A DNA stretch of 13,063 nucleotides from Candidatus Buchananbacteria bacterium (GTDB lineage Bacteria > Patescibacteriota > Patescibacteriia > CAIXNZ01), in the NCBI GenBank assembly GCA_030592165.1, contig JAUVKC010000018.1:1-13063 (forward strand), read 5' to 3'. The translations under genes and the position numbers were made by a program. Positions 6,054-12,286 of this stretch are shown one piece after another. Positions within the stretch are counted from its first letter, which is position 1. Every line of letters starts with the position of its first letter. The notes under the pieces were generated by a model that saw only the letters and a list, made by a program, of their open reading frames with translations, made no database searches and was not told where the DNA came from.

Positions 6054-7517
6054 ATGTTAAACATAAAAACCTATCAGGACTTCGCCAAATTTTTGGAAAA
6101 TAAAATTGACCCCAAAGGGGTTGTTTTTGGTGTAGGGGTTACTTCGTTCATGAGGTTTTTCCCTTCTTTGTTTATTAAAAACTATAATTTAATTTGCTTT
6201 AAAGATTCAAAGGACAATCAAGTTTTAGGTGACTTGGTTGATGATATTTTTATTTTGAAAAAAACACGTCCAACTTTGAAATTAGGTTTTACTAATGCTA
6301 ATAATATTTTACGTAATAAATCAGTACGAAATTATATCTTGTCACATAAAGGTAAAAAGTTTTTGTTTGTTTATAAAATGAATAAAAACATGGAACATGC
6401 GGTTAAAGGTTTAGGTTTGAAAGTAATTGGTAATCCTGCTAGACTAAATAAAATGTTTGAAGATAAGGTTAATTTTCGTAAAGTTTTAGTTAAAGCTGGA
6501 TTAGAACCTATCCCAGGGGAAACAATGAAATTTTCTGACTGGCAGCAATTAGAATACGAAGATGTTATAGATAAATATGGTAAAAAATTTGTTATCCAGC
6601 TACCTGATTTTATGCTAGGAGGTGGTAAAGGCACCTTGTTTATTGATTCAAAAAGAAAATACAATGAATTCAAAACTAAAGTAGAAGACGGAGTCTATAA
6701 GAAAAAAGTTTTAACAGTAGTTAATATTACTAAGTTCCTTGAAGGTGAAAGTCCTTCAGTTGCCTGTTGTGCGACAAAATACGGTACTTTAATAACCCGG
6801 CCACAACAACAGATACTTGATATACCTCAAGTGATTGCTAAGAAAAAAGGTGAGGGTCTTTTTGTTGGTCATGTTTTTGGTAAAAAATACTCAGCCAGTA
6901 TTATTAAGCAAATTAATGAAATCTCCACAAAGTTAGGTAATTATATGTACTCAAAAGGTTATAAGGGTATTTTTGGTATTGATTTTATAGTTAATGAAAA
7001 AGAAAATAAGGTTTATCCAGTTGAATGTAATGCTCGTTATACAGGAGCTTTTCCCATGGTTTCAATGCTACAATTGAAATACAAAATTATTCCTTTAGAT
7101 TTTTGGCAGTTTCTTGAATTTTTACATATTCCCTATAAAATAGATGTGAAAGAATTAAATAAAATGTATCAGAAACAAATCAACGGTAGTCATATCGTTT
7201 TATCAAATATCAGAACATACAGCATTGAAGTTAAAAAAGAATTAGATGTAGGGACATATCAGTTTAAAAATAAAAAAGTAGAATACTTATCTGATAATAT
7301 TTTTTATGAGGGGTTAAAAAATGACCATGAATTTGCGTTAGTTGACGGCGTACCTCAAAAAGGTCAGATAATAAAAAAATATTCACGTATGGCACGAATA
7401 GTCCATGTACTTTTTAATGCAGATATTTTAAAAGCTAATGGTAAAGAATTAAAATCTGAATATTTGAATATAGTTTTTGCAATTTATAAATCAATGTTTA
7501 ATAAAAAACAACCATGA
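6054..7517 (+). CDS. ATP-grasp ligase with C-terminal extension, substrate unknown
   Basis: 487-residue ATP-grasp enzyme. The pre-ATP-grasp region (about 1-130) contains a Rossmann-like start (KGVVFGVGVTSF). The ATP-grasp fold follows: the lysine strand near VIQL, the glycine-rich loop GGGKGT (189-194), the ATP-binding LEGESPSV region (about 229-236), and metal ligands in GIDFIVN (D310) and PVECNARYTG (E324, N326). About 150 residues after the fold form an extra domain with no match I know; RHxN-type remnants are absent. Family members form amide or acyl-phosphate-derived bonds, but the substrate cannot be read from the sequence. I chose ATG 6054 over TTG 6030 because the -10 box sits within the longer frame; the mRNA is probably leaderless. 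Its stop overlaps the next gene's start (ATGA), so the two are translationally coupled. Confidence 0.82.
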   Translation: MLNIKTYQDFAKFLENKIDPKGVVFGVGVTSFMRFFPSLFIKNYNLICFKDSKDNQVLGDLVDDIFILKKTRPTLKLGFTNANNILRNKSVRNYILSHKGKKFLFVYKMNKNMEHAVKGLGLKVIGNPARLNKMFEDKVNFRKVLVKAGLEPIPGETMKFSDWQQLEYEDVIDKYGKKFVIQLPDFMLGGGKGTLFIDSKRKYNEFKTKVEDGVYKKKVLTVVNITKFLEGESPSVACCATKYGTLITRPQQQILDIPQVIAKKKGEGLFVGHVFGKKYSASIIKQINEISTKLGNYMYSKGYKGIFGIDFIVNEKENKVYPVECNARYTGAFPMVSMLQLKYKIIPLDFWQFLEFLHIPYKIDVKELNKMYQKQINGSHIVLSNIRTYSIEVKKELDVGTYQFKNKKVEYLSDNIFYEGLKNDHEFALVDGVPQKGQIIKKYSRMARIVHVLFNADILKANGKELKSEYLNIVFAIYKSMFNKKQP

Positions 7518-7957
7518 ATATAATTTTAATCCATACAAAAAACGGCATAAAATATGCCAAAGTAATTCAAGGATATATTTTGTCAGAAGGTATTAATTGT
7601 TATTTGGCACGCAGAAAAAGTATAAAACAGGTTATTGAAGATAATAATTTAAAGCCAGGTAATACTTTGATCCATTCAAGAATTGCTGGTCTTTATACCA
7701 ATAAAATGTTAGCTAAAATAGAGAATGAGGGATTTAAAATAATTAATCCATCAAGAACATTAGAATTAACAAGTAATAAATATAAAGCTAATAATCTTGC
7801 CAAGAAAAAGGGTTTGCCTATTGCCGCTACATATAAGATTGATAAACTTAAACACAAGAAGGTAAAAAAAATACTAAAGAAATATAATAGTTTGGTTTTG
7901 AAACCAATTCACAGTCAAGGCCAGGGGATTTTTGTCAAAAAATTAACAATAACTTGA
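7514..7957 (+). pseudogene. RimK-like ATP-grasp ligase, N-terminal part (frameshifted)
   Basis: 147 residues matching the first half of a RimK/glutamate-ligase-type ATP-grasp protein. The pre-ATP-grasp domain is followed by the family's NKYKANNLAKKKGLPIAAT segment and the lysine strand LVLKPIHSQGQGIF. The frame then ends at TGA 7955-7957, in the middle of the nucleotide-binding domain. The missing second half continues in the -1 frame. The simplest reading is one 286-residue enzyme (7514-8373) interrupted at an A6 run (7937-7942): slipping back one base gives GIFVKKINNNLSDEQLIEIL, a smooth ATP-grasp continuation. It may be a mutation, an assembly error or programmed frameshifting; the run is preceded by C, so it is not a textbook slippery heptamer. 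The ATG overlaps the previous stop by 4 nt. Confidence 0.75.
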
Positions 7958-8373
7958 GTGATGAGCAATTGATTGAAATTTTAAAAACAGTACCAGGAAA
8001 AGAAATACAAATTCAAGAATTTATTGATTATAAAATGCTTATTCGTGTAATCGTTATAAACTATAAGGTAGTTGATAATGCTTATGTTTATGACATTCCA
8101 GATCAAGGTTGGAAATGCAGTGTTTGCTTGAATCCGAAAATAAAAAAATATGAATCAAACTCTGATGAATTAAAAAATATAGCTGAAAAAACTGCGAAAG
8201 TATTTAAGGCAAAAGTAAATTTCATTGATTTTTTTCAGGATAAACAAGGGAAGTTTATATTAAATGAAATTAATACTGCTTGTAATTTAATACGGCATGA
8301 GCAAGTTTCAGGTGTAGCAATTCATAAACTTATTGGAGATTTTTTGATTCAGGAATTGAAAAATTTAAAATAA
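7954..8373 (+). pseudogene. RimK-like ATP-grasp ligase, C-terminal part (frameshifted)
   Basis: 139 residues holding the second half of the same ATP-grasp domain: QIQEFIDY (adenine-binding strand), IRVIVINYKVVDNAYVY (the usual D-I-R is here L-I-R), VNFIDFF with the metal-binding Asp, and ILNEINTACNL with the E-x-N metal pair. It has no domain that could work alone. The only available start is a TTG at 7954 overlapping the upstream TGA, and the homology clearly extends upstream into the other frame. All metal ligands needed for activity remain, so a restored fusion product could be active. The gene ends 25 bp before the large hairpin at 8398-8480, which separates it from the convergent ATP-grasp gene. 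Confidence 0.75.
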
Positions 8374-8397
8374 AAAAAGCCGTAAAATGCGGTAAAT

Positions 8398-8480
8398 AAA
8401 AAATTGGTCATTGGGGATTTTACTTTTTAGCGTTTTAAATTAAAAGGCTAAAACCTGAAATCCGAGGAGACCAATTTTTT
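8398..8480. terminator. Large imperfect hairpin between convergent ATP-grasp genes
   Basis: Arms pair in four blocks: 8398-8409 with 8469-8480 (12 bp, ATTGGTC/GACCAAT core flanked by A6 and T6), 8415-8420 with 8458-8463, 8425-8431 with 8447-8453, and 8433-8437 with 8441-8445. They are separated by near-symmetric internal loops (5x5 and 4x4). The outer A/T runs put a T-run after the stem on both strands, so it can act as a bidirectional terminator, though it is far longer than needed. It overlaps the stop codon of the minus-strand ATP-grasp gene. Confidence 0.7.
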
Positions 8481-9489
8481 ATTTTAACTTTGGAAATATT
8501 GATTTTAAGATTATTTTCGAAACATTTATTGATTTACCAATTTGAGGGTTTTCATGCATATCAAGTGAAGGGAAGCTATTTATTTCAATAATTCTGTAAT
8601 CATTTATTTTACTTATATCTTGTGTCATTAAATCAATACCAGCTATTCCCATTTTAAATTCTTGTGTCGCTTGTAAAGCAACTTTTTTATAAAACGGATG
8701 AATTTTATTAGTCATATTAATTGCATTGCCCCCGCCGAAAACATTAGCTGTTTGTCGTAAACGAATTAATTGACCTTTTTTTAGTATAGTTTTGAAATTA
8801 ACTTCTTGAATTTTTAAATTTCTTTTTAATTCATCATCGATTAGTGGTTGTTTTTTTTTCTTGATATAATATTCGTGATTTTTATAATAAGCATTTACAA
8901 TATTCCAAACACTATCTTTCCCATTGCCAATGATTTCAGGATAAGCTCTTTGTGTCACTGCAATCACTTTATTTTTTAAAACTAAAATCCTGTAATCATT
9001 ACCTTTAGCATGTTCTTCAACCATAATTAATCGTTTTTTCTTCTTTTTGCCCCTTTCTTGAGCTTTACGCCAATATTTTTGTAATATAGAATAAGCCATT
9101 TTTACAGTATTTAAATCAGTAATATTTGCTGTCACACCTATACCTAATGAATAATCAAATGGTTTGATTACAAATGGATATTTTATTTTTTTACTTTTAA
9201 TTAATGTTTTAACTTCATCAACGCTGGAAATTAAAAATGCTTTAGGTACTTTCAACCCAGCTTTTCTTAATATTTCCAAAGTAAGGTATTTATTTGAAAC
9301 TAAAGAGGCATTAGCTGAATTTAGCCCAATTTTTTTTTGAAAAAAATAATGACGTTTACCTTTATATTCTAAACAAAAAGTCAAAAACCGCGGATCAAGT
9401 TGTTTAACTTTAATACCAGCCCTTTTAGCTTCTTTTAAAAGATTTTTTATTAAAGTGTTATTTACTTTGGGATGATTAATTTTTTTCAT
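8479..9489 (-). CDS. ATP-grasp ligase of the cyanophycin synthetase / GshAB type
   Basis: 336 residues. Visible features: the lysine strand FVIKPFDYSLGIGVT (about 106-120, K109), the VEEH segment (157-160) followed by NDYRILVLKNKVIAVTQRA, the GNGKDSVWNIVN loop, GIDLMTQD (D286) and the metal pair in EINSFPSLDMHENP (E302, N304). This order, including the D-Y-R and the late GGGNAINMT segment before HP, resembles the ATP-grasp domain of cyanophycin synthetase and bifunctional glutathione synthetase (GshAB). There is no Mur-ligase domain, so it is not cyanophycin synthetase itself. Lysine-rich insertions (about 148-153 and 210-213) stand out. It is the last gene of a minus-strand run: the Cys-rich gene before it stops 2 nt upstream. 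Product and substrate unknown; peptide-bond or gamma-glutamyl-type ligation is an inference. Confidence 0.82.
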   Translation of the reverse strand: MKKINHPKVNNTLIKNLLKEAKRAGIKVKQLDPRFLTFCLEYKGKRHYFFQKKIGLNSANASLVSNKYLTLEILRKAGLKVPKAFLISSVDEVKTLIKSKKIKYPFVIKPFDYSLGIGVTANITDLNTVKMAYSILQKYWRKAQERGKKKKKRLIMVEEHAKGNDYRILVLKNKVIAVTQRAYPEIIGNGKDSVWNIVNAYYKNHEYYIKKKKQPLIDDELKRNLKIQEVNFKTILKKGQLIRLRQTANVFGGGNAINMTNKIHPFYKKVALQATQEFKMGIAGIDLMTQDISKINDYRIIEINSFPSLDMHENPQIGKSINVSKIILKSIFPKLK

Positions 9490-9491
9490 AT

Positions 9492-9725
9492 TTAATTAAA
9501 TATTTTATTTTTTATAGCTTTAATTTCATTTTCGTCCTCTAAAAGTTGACCTTTATGTAATTTGTAGAGGAAAGGAATTACACCGCAAGTTTTGCATTTA
9601 CCCCAGCAACAGGAACCACCATTTTCTTGATGTAAATTTTTGCATAAAGTAATCTCTTTCTCAAAAATTTGTTCATTTACTATATTTGGTTCTAAGTCTG
9701 TTTCACAATTTAATTCATTGTTCAT
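9492..9725 (-). CDS. Small cysteine-rich protein, unknown function
   Basis: 77 residues. The core has C28, then C39, C40, C44 and C47 (GGSCCWGKCKTCG) with H32 nearby, followed by a conserved-looking VIPFLYKLHKGQLLEDE. An isolated C7 lies in the acidic N-terminus. The spacing suggests a small zinc- or Fe-S-binding fold; I recall similar unnamed proteins in Parcubacteria genomes but cannot name the family. No signal peptide or membrane helix. The ATG at 9725 lacks a Shine-Dalgarno and lies 6 nt after the previous gene; the downstream ATP-grasp gene begins 2 nt after its stop, so the two are almost surely co-transcribed. A role as partner or substrate of that ligase is speculative. Confidence 0.72.
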   Translation of the reverse strand: MNNELNCETDLEPNIVNEQIFEKEITLCKNLHQENGGSCCWGKCKTCGVIPFLYKLHKGQLLEDENEIKAIKNKIFN

Positions 9726-9731
9726 ACTTTT

Positions 9732-10055
9732 TTAAATAGTTTCATATCGATATTTTCCCTTGGTCCAGACTTTACCAGTATCATCAAAAAAGTGAGTAAC
9801 TTCAATAATTCTAACAGCAGCTAATTCTTTGGAAAGTTTACCGCCATCTTTTGTTTCTACTAAAGGACTTTGGCATACCATGCAATACTGTCTTTGGTCA
9901 GTTTTTAGAAATTGATAAACTTTACCTTTTTCAAGATGTTCTGGTTCACATTCTTCGATTTTATGATTGCCATTATTAAATTCGGAAATGTTTCTCAAAG
10001 CTAGATCTGGATTAAATTCAACTTTAATACCGATAAATTTATTTTTTATAAACAA
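9732..10055 (-). CDS. Hypothetical protein, unknown family
   Basis: 107 residues, soluble, mixed charge. Segments that look conserved are FNPDLALRNISEF near the start, ECEPEHLEKGKVYQFLK in the middle, and EVTHFFDDTGKVWTKGKYRYE at the end. C36, C58 and C61 could bind metal (YCMVCQS). I do not recognise a named domain. No ATG is available: an in-frame stop lies two codons before the TTG at 10055, and there is no Met until residue 59, so TTG is the likely start. It overlaps the end of the upstream membrane-protein gene by 17 nt, which suggests translational coupling rather than an independent ribosome binding site. Confidence 0.65.
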   Translation of the reverse strand: MFIKNKFIGIKVEFNPDLALRNISEFNNGNHKIEECEPEHLEKGKVYQFLKTDQRQYCMVCQSPLVETKDGGKLSKELAAVRIIEVTHFFDDTGKVWTKGKYRYETI

Positions 10056-10296
10056 ATTTTAACCATAAGTTTTTAAATAAACCCATAGTTAAAGTTGATA
10101 ACACAAAAGCCAGGGCAGGTACAAGTGAGTTTGTGAAAGGTTCTGGTAATCCTGTAATCAAGAAAAAAATTACAATTACAAAATAAGTAAGAATTGCAAT
10201 AATGATTTTTCTGGTCCAGGATACTTCCCAATTCTTAGCAGCTTCTACCTTTATGTTACGTTGTTGTATTTTTTTTAATTCAGAAGTGATATTCAT
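10039..10296 (-). CDS. Small membrane protein with two transmembrane helices
   Basis: 85 residues. A basic, amphipathic N-terminus (KKIQQRNIKVEAAKNWEVSWTRK) is followed by a helix at about 30-50 and a second at about 56-76, joined by a short LPEPF loop, and a basic tail (LKFVYKK). With lysines flanking both ends, N and C termini are probably cytoplasmic. Similar two-helix proteins with a W-E-V-S-x-T-R-K entry occur in CPR genomes as far as I recall, without known function. The ATG at 10296 has no Shine-Dalgarno. The next gene overlaps it by 17 nt. A 12-bp palindrome sits just upstream, between it and the zinc-ribbon gene. Confidence 0.7.
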   Translation of the reverse strand: MNITSELKKIQQRNIKVEAAKNWEVSWTRKIIIAILTYFVIVIFFLITGLPEPFTNSLVPALAFVLSTLTMGLFKNLWLKFVYKK

Positions 10297-10317
10297 ATAA
10301 TTTTTTAATTTTTTGTT

Positions 10318-10346
10318 TGTGGATCTGACCTTAAGTCAGATCCACA
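10318..10346. repeat. Palindrome with 12-bp arms between small genes
   Basis: Positions 10318-10329 are the exact reverse complement of 10335-10346, with loop CTTAA. No T-tract directly follows on the minus strand, the direction of the flanking genes, so it is not a standard terminator. It may be a REP-like unit, an operator or an RNA processing site. It fills most of the 52-nt gap between the zinc-ribbon and two-helix protein genes. Confidence 0.8.
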
Positions 10347-10348
10347 GG

Positions 10349-10540
10349 TCAGTATTTTTTTTTAGATCCCAGACATGGCCCCCCTTTTTTAATTGGCGGA
10401 GTGTGTAGATTAGTACTTCCGCATTCTGGACATTTACTATGTATTCCGCTGTGTTTACTGTGTGAACCTGGTTCAGCTGGCCATCTGGATTGGCAATCTA
10501 GACATTTTTGTTCTGGAATAGTTTCAAATAATCCATCCAT
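10349..10540 (-). CDS. Small zinc-ribbon-like protein
   Basis: 63 residues from the ATG at 10540. Two C-x2-C knuckles (CLDCQS and CPECGS) about 25 residues apart, with a His-rich stretch (HSKHSGIHSK) between, indicate a zinc ribbon. The tail is basic (IKKGGPCLGSKKKY) with one more Cys. Zinc ribbons of this kind bind nucleic acid or partner proteins; no specific role can be assigned. I chose ATG 10540 over the in-frame ATG at 10570 because a strong AAGGGGG lies 5 nt upstream, the only textbook Shine-Dalgarno that I found in this window. It heads the minus-strand run leading to the ATP-grasp gene at 8479. No clear promoter was found. Confidence 0.72.
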   Translation of the reverse strand: MDGLFETIPEQKCLDCQSRWPAEPGSHSKHSGIHSKCPECGSTNLHTPPIKKGGPCLGSKKKY

Positions 10541-10681
10541 TTTTTCCCCCTTAAAGTTTGTAGAAGGCAATCTGGGATTGTCTCCTGGATTTAGTCACTT
10601 TGATCAAGTAGTACTGTAAGATGAGCAGTGTAATGGTAAATTACCAAACTGCAAAAGTAAAACTTGAATAAATATTATTTG

Positions 10682-10749
10682 AGGTCACGGTGGGAATCCC
10701 TCCATGGGCGGACAGGCGAACCCACGATGAGAGTTTTGCCCGCCTTCCA
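10682..10749 (-). other. GC-rich island resembling a tRNA 3' half with an interrupted T-loop
   Basis: About 65% G+C in strongly A/T-rich surroundings. On the minus strand, GTGGG-TTCG (10725-10717) and ATT-CCCAC (10697-10690) would form a perfect T-arm with loop TTCGATT if the 19 nt at 10698-10716 were removed. CGTGACC then T (10689-10682) follow, as an acceptor 3' strand and discriminator would. The 15 bp beyond (10670-10684) match 14 of 15 with the 3' flank of the tRNA-Cys gene (10772-10786). No matching 5' acceptor strand is found nearby. A GGCGG/CCGCC pair (10707-10711 with 10740-10744) crosses the GTGGG/CCCAC pair, giving a pseudoknot-like layout. The remaining gap sequence (10571-10669) shows only a small hairpin (GGTAA/TTACC inside GCAGT/ACTGC). 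Confidence 0.4.
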
Positions 10750-10783
10750 AAGCAAAGCTAAATTAAATATTAAATATTAATTG

Positions 10784-10855
10784 AGGCCAGGACGGGATTT
10801 GCACCCGTGAATGGCGGTTTTGCAGACCGCTGCCTTACTACTTGGCTACCTGGCC
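10784..10855 (-). tRNA. tRNA-Cys (anticodon GCA)
   Basis: A complete 72-nt cloverleaf. Acceptor GGCCAGG/CCTGGCC is a perfect 7 bp; the D-stem is GCC/GGC; the anticodon stem GCGGT/ACCGC holds loop CTGCAAA, anticodon GCA; the T-stem is ACGGG/CCCGT. The discriminator is U73, the known identity base for cysteinyl-tRNA synthetase. CCA is not encoded, so it must be added. The T-loop is TGCAAAT, with G where the nearly universal U55 (pseudouridine) would stand. Confidence 0.95.
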
Positions 10856-10867
10856 ATGTAAATTTGA

Positions 10868-10889
10868 AAACTTGCTTAAAAGCAAGTTT
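10868..10889 (-). terminator. Probable terminator after the GAF-like gene
   Basis: AAACTTGCTT (10868-10877) and AAGCAAGTTT (10880-10889) form a 9-10 bp stem with a tiny loop. On the minus strand TTTTC and further T-rich sequence follow. It separates the envelope gene group from tRNA-Cys. Confidence 0.55.
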
Positions 10890-10926
10890 ATTTAAATTTA
10901 GCATATTTAACAGACAAAATCAAGTT

Positions 10927-11691
10927 TCAATCTTGTGGTTTTTGGATTGAAAAATCAGGTTTAAAAGTTGCGTTTAAGGCTAGGTAAAAAGAAAAAACAC
11001 GAATTATATTCAGGTCTCGATCAGTGATTTGCGTGCCTTTTTTAAATAGTAATAGCATTATACCTATATCTTGATCATGCATATAAACTGGTTTTGATAC
11101 TATTTCATATTTTTTGAAAAATTCTTCTGGTAATCCATGTTCAATAAATTTTTGTTTATAATCAGGGTTTTGAGAATATTTAAATTTTTTCAAGTCTTTA
11201 TTAATTAAAGTTTCAAGAATATTTGAAGTTTCCTTGTCATTTGAATTTGATAAGTTTATTTTAAAATCATAAGGTTTTTTAAAGTATAAAAGTCCGCCAT
11301 GACTATTTAGTAATGAATTAAGTTGCTCAAATATTTTGCTGGCTTTTTCTTGTAATGGATAGTTTTTTGACTGGTCTAATGATGATATATCAAGTTCAAG
11401 AATACTGTCGATTTTTCTGTTTATTTGCCCTATGTATTGATAAGCTTCAGTTAATTGTTCTACTTGAGCATTAAGTAATGATTTTTGATGATCAAAGACT
11501 TTAAAAGTTACGGTGATAAGAAAAACTGACAATAGTAGGCTTAAAATTAAATCAAAGACAAGATGATTTATTGAGTTATTAAAATATATTAAGCCAATTA
11601 TATCGTAGGAAGTGATAACAAAAATAACTATTAAGACAATAGTTATTTTTAAATATAGAGATCTATCAATAATTTTATTAAATATACTCAT
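10927..11691 (-). CDS. Membrane-anchored protein with coiled coil and GAF-like sensory domain
   Basis: 254 residues from the ATG at 11691. Two hydrophobic helices (about 13-35 and 43-63) with a short loop form an N-terminal hairpin anchor. A polar helical stretch follows (QVEQLTEAYQYIGQINRKIDSIL), resembling the dimerisation helix after membrane sensors. The C-terminal ~150 residues look like a GAF-type fold (GGLLYFKK, then VSKPVYMHDQDIGIMLLLFKK, then ITDRDLNIIRVFSFYLALAL-like helix). No histidine-kinase ATPase, GGDEF or other output domain is present, so if it senses something the signal must pass through partners. The ATG lies 1 nt after the stop of the 3D-domain gene (TAATATG), so it is coupled; a TTG 18 nt earlier is less likely. 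Assignment of GAF is by pattern only. Confidence 0.62.
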   Translation of the reverse strand: MSIFNKIIDRSLYLKITIVLIVIFVITSYDIIGLIYFNNSINHLVFDLILSLLLSVFLITVTFKVFDHQKSLLNAQVEQLTEAYQYIGQINRKIDSILELDISSLDQSKNYPLQEKASKIFEQLNSLLNSHGGLLYFKKPYDFKINLSNSNDKETSNILETLINKDLKKFKYSQNPDYKQKFIEHGLPEEFFKKYEIVSKPVYMHDQDIGIMLLLFKKGTQITDRDLNIIRVFSFYLALNATFKPDFSIQKPQD

Positions 11692-11692
11692 A

Positions 11693-12190
11693 TTATTTGA
11701 AAACTTCAACAGTTAAATATTTCATGCCAAATGATCTTGCTTCTTCTTTTGATTTCATCCAAATATCCATTCTTGCATTATATCTTTCATTCATTCGATC
11801 AACTACAGTGTATATTTTATGAGGGTCAAGTTCTGGAAATCTTATTTTAGTACCAAATGGTAAATAATTAGTTGCCACAACATTCTCTTTATCGTGTTTA
11901 CATAAATTATAACCACTGGCAGTTATACATGGTGTGCTGTCAGTTTGACCGATTGTACTATTATAGGCTGTTACGGATAGTTTTATTTTATAAATTTCAG
12001 GTTCAAAGTTTAAACCAATAATGTTTCTTAAAGGACTAAAATAATCAGAAGTTGTTATTTCATGATAAGCAAGTGATGAAATTTTAGGCATACAAAAAAT
12101 TGCAATAAAAATTGCAATTACTAAGATTGGCACCCCTCTACGTATAAAAGCAGCTTTTAAAAGATAGATTTTTAAACTGCAGATTTTCAT
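11693..12190 (-). CDS. Secreted or anchored 3D-domain (double-psi barrel) cell-wall protein
   Basis: 165 residues. A basic start (MKICSLKIYLLKAAFIRRG) leads into a membrane helix (about 19-37), a signal anchor or uncleaved signal peptide. From about residue 70 the 3D domain, related to RlpA/MltA barrels, is visible: SVTAYNSTIGQTDSTPCITASG, then NVVATNYLPFGTKIRFPEL, then YTVVDRMNERYNARMDIWM. The Asp residues in VVDRM and MDIW are kept; the first Asp of the name-giving trio is Asn in VATN. Two Cys (CITASGYNLC) may form a disulfide. 3D domains act in peptidoglycan cleavage or binding. It has its own promoter at 12214-12243 and is coupled to the GAF-like gene downstream, with 1 nt between stop and start. 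Confidence 0.82.
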   Translation of the reverse strand: MKICSLKIYLLKAAFIRRGVPILVIAIFIAIFCMPKISSLAYHEITTSDYFSPLRNIIGLNFEPEIYKIKLSVTAYNSTIGQTDSTPCITASGYNLCKHDKENVVATNYLPFGTKIRFPELDPHKIYTVVDRMNERYNARMDIWMKSKEEARSFGMKYLTVEVFK

Positions 12191-12213
12191 ATATATAATT
12201 TAAACTTATATAT

Positions 12214-12243
12214 ATTATACCATACTTTTATCCACAATTACAA
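12214..12243 (-). promoter_or_regulatory. Promoter of the 3D-domain gene
   Basis: On the minus strand TTGTAA (12243-12238), an 18-nt spacer, then a perfect TATAAT (12219-12214). Transcription would begin near 12207, about 17 nt before the ATG at 12190. The -35 slightly overlaps the terminator hairpin of the upstream gene. Confidence 0.65.
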
Positions 12244-12267
12244 AAATCGTCAGTTAAGACGATTTTT
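12242..12267 (-). terminator. Intrinsic terminator of the lytic-transglycosylase-like gene
   Basis: AAAAATCGTC (12242-12251) pairs with GACGATTTTT (12258-12267), 10 bp, loop AGTTAA; a T5 run ends the stem on the minus strand. It lies 20 nt after the stop codon at 12287. Confidence 0.82.
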
Positions 12268-12286
12268 ATAATATATTAGAGTAATA

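Noticed and set aside
6371..6673. 100-codon minus frame inside the ATP-grasp gene
   Set aside because: Shadow of a gene with clear ATP-grasp motifs on the + strand.
8379..8393. Small GCCG/CGG hairpin just after the RimK-like gene
   Set aside because: Only three Watson-Crick pairs and no T-tract on the + strand; the larger hairpin at 8398-8480 is a far better terminator.
10401..10619. 72-codon + strand frame opposite the zinc-ribbon gene
   Set aside because: The minus strand has paired C-x2-C motifs and a strong Shine-Dalgarno; the + frame has neither a known motif nor a start signal.
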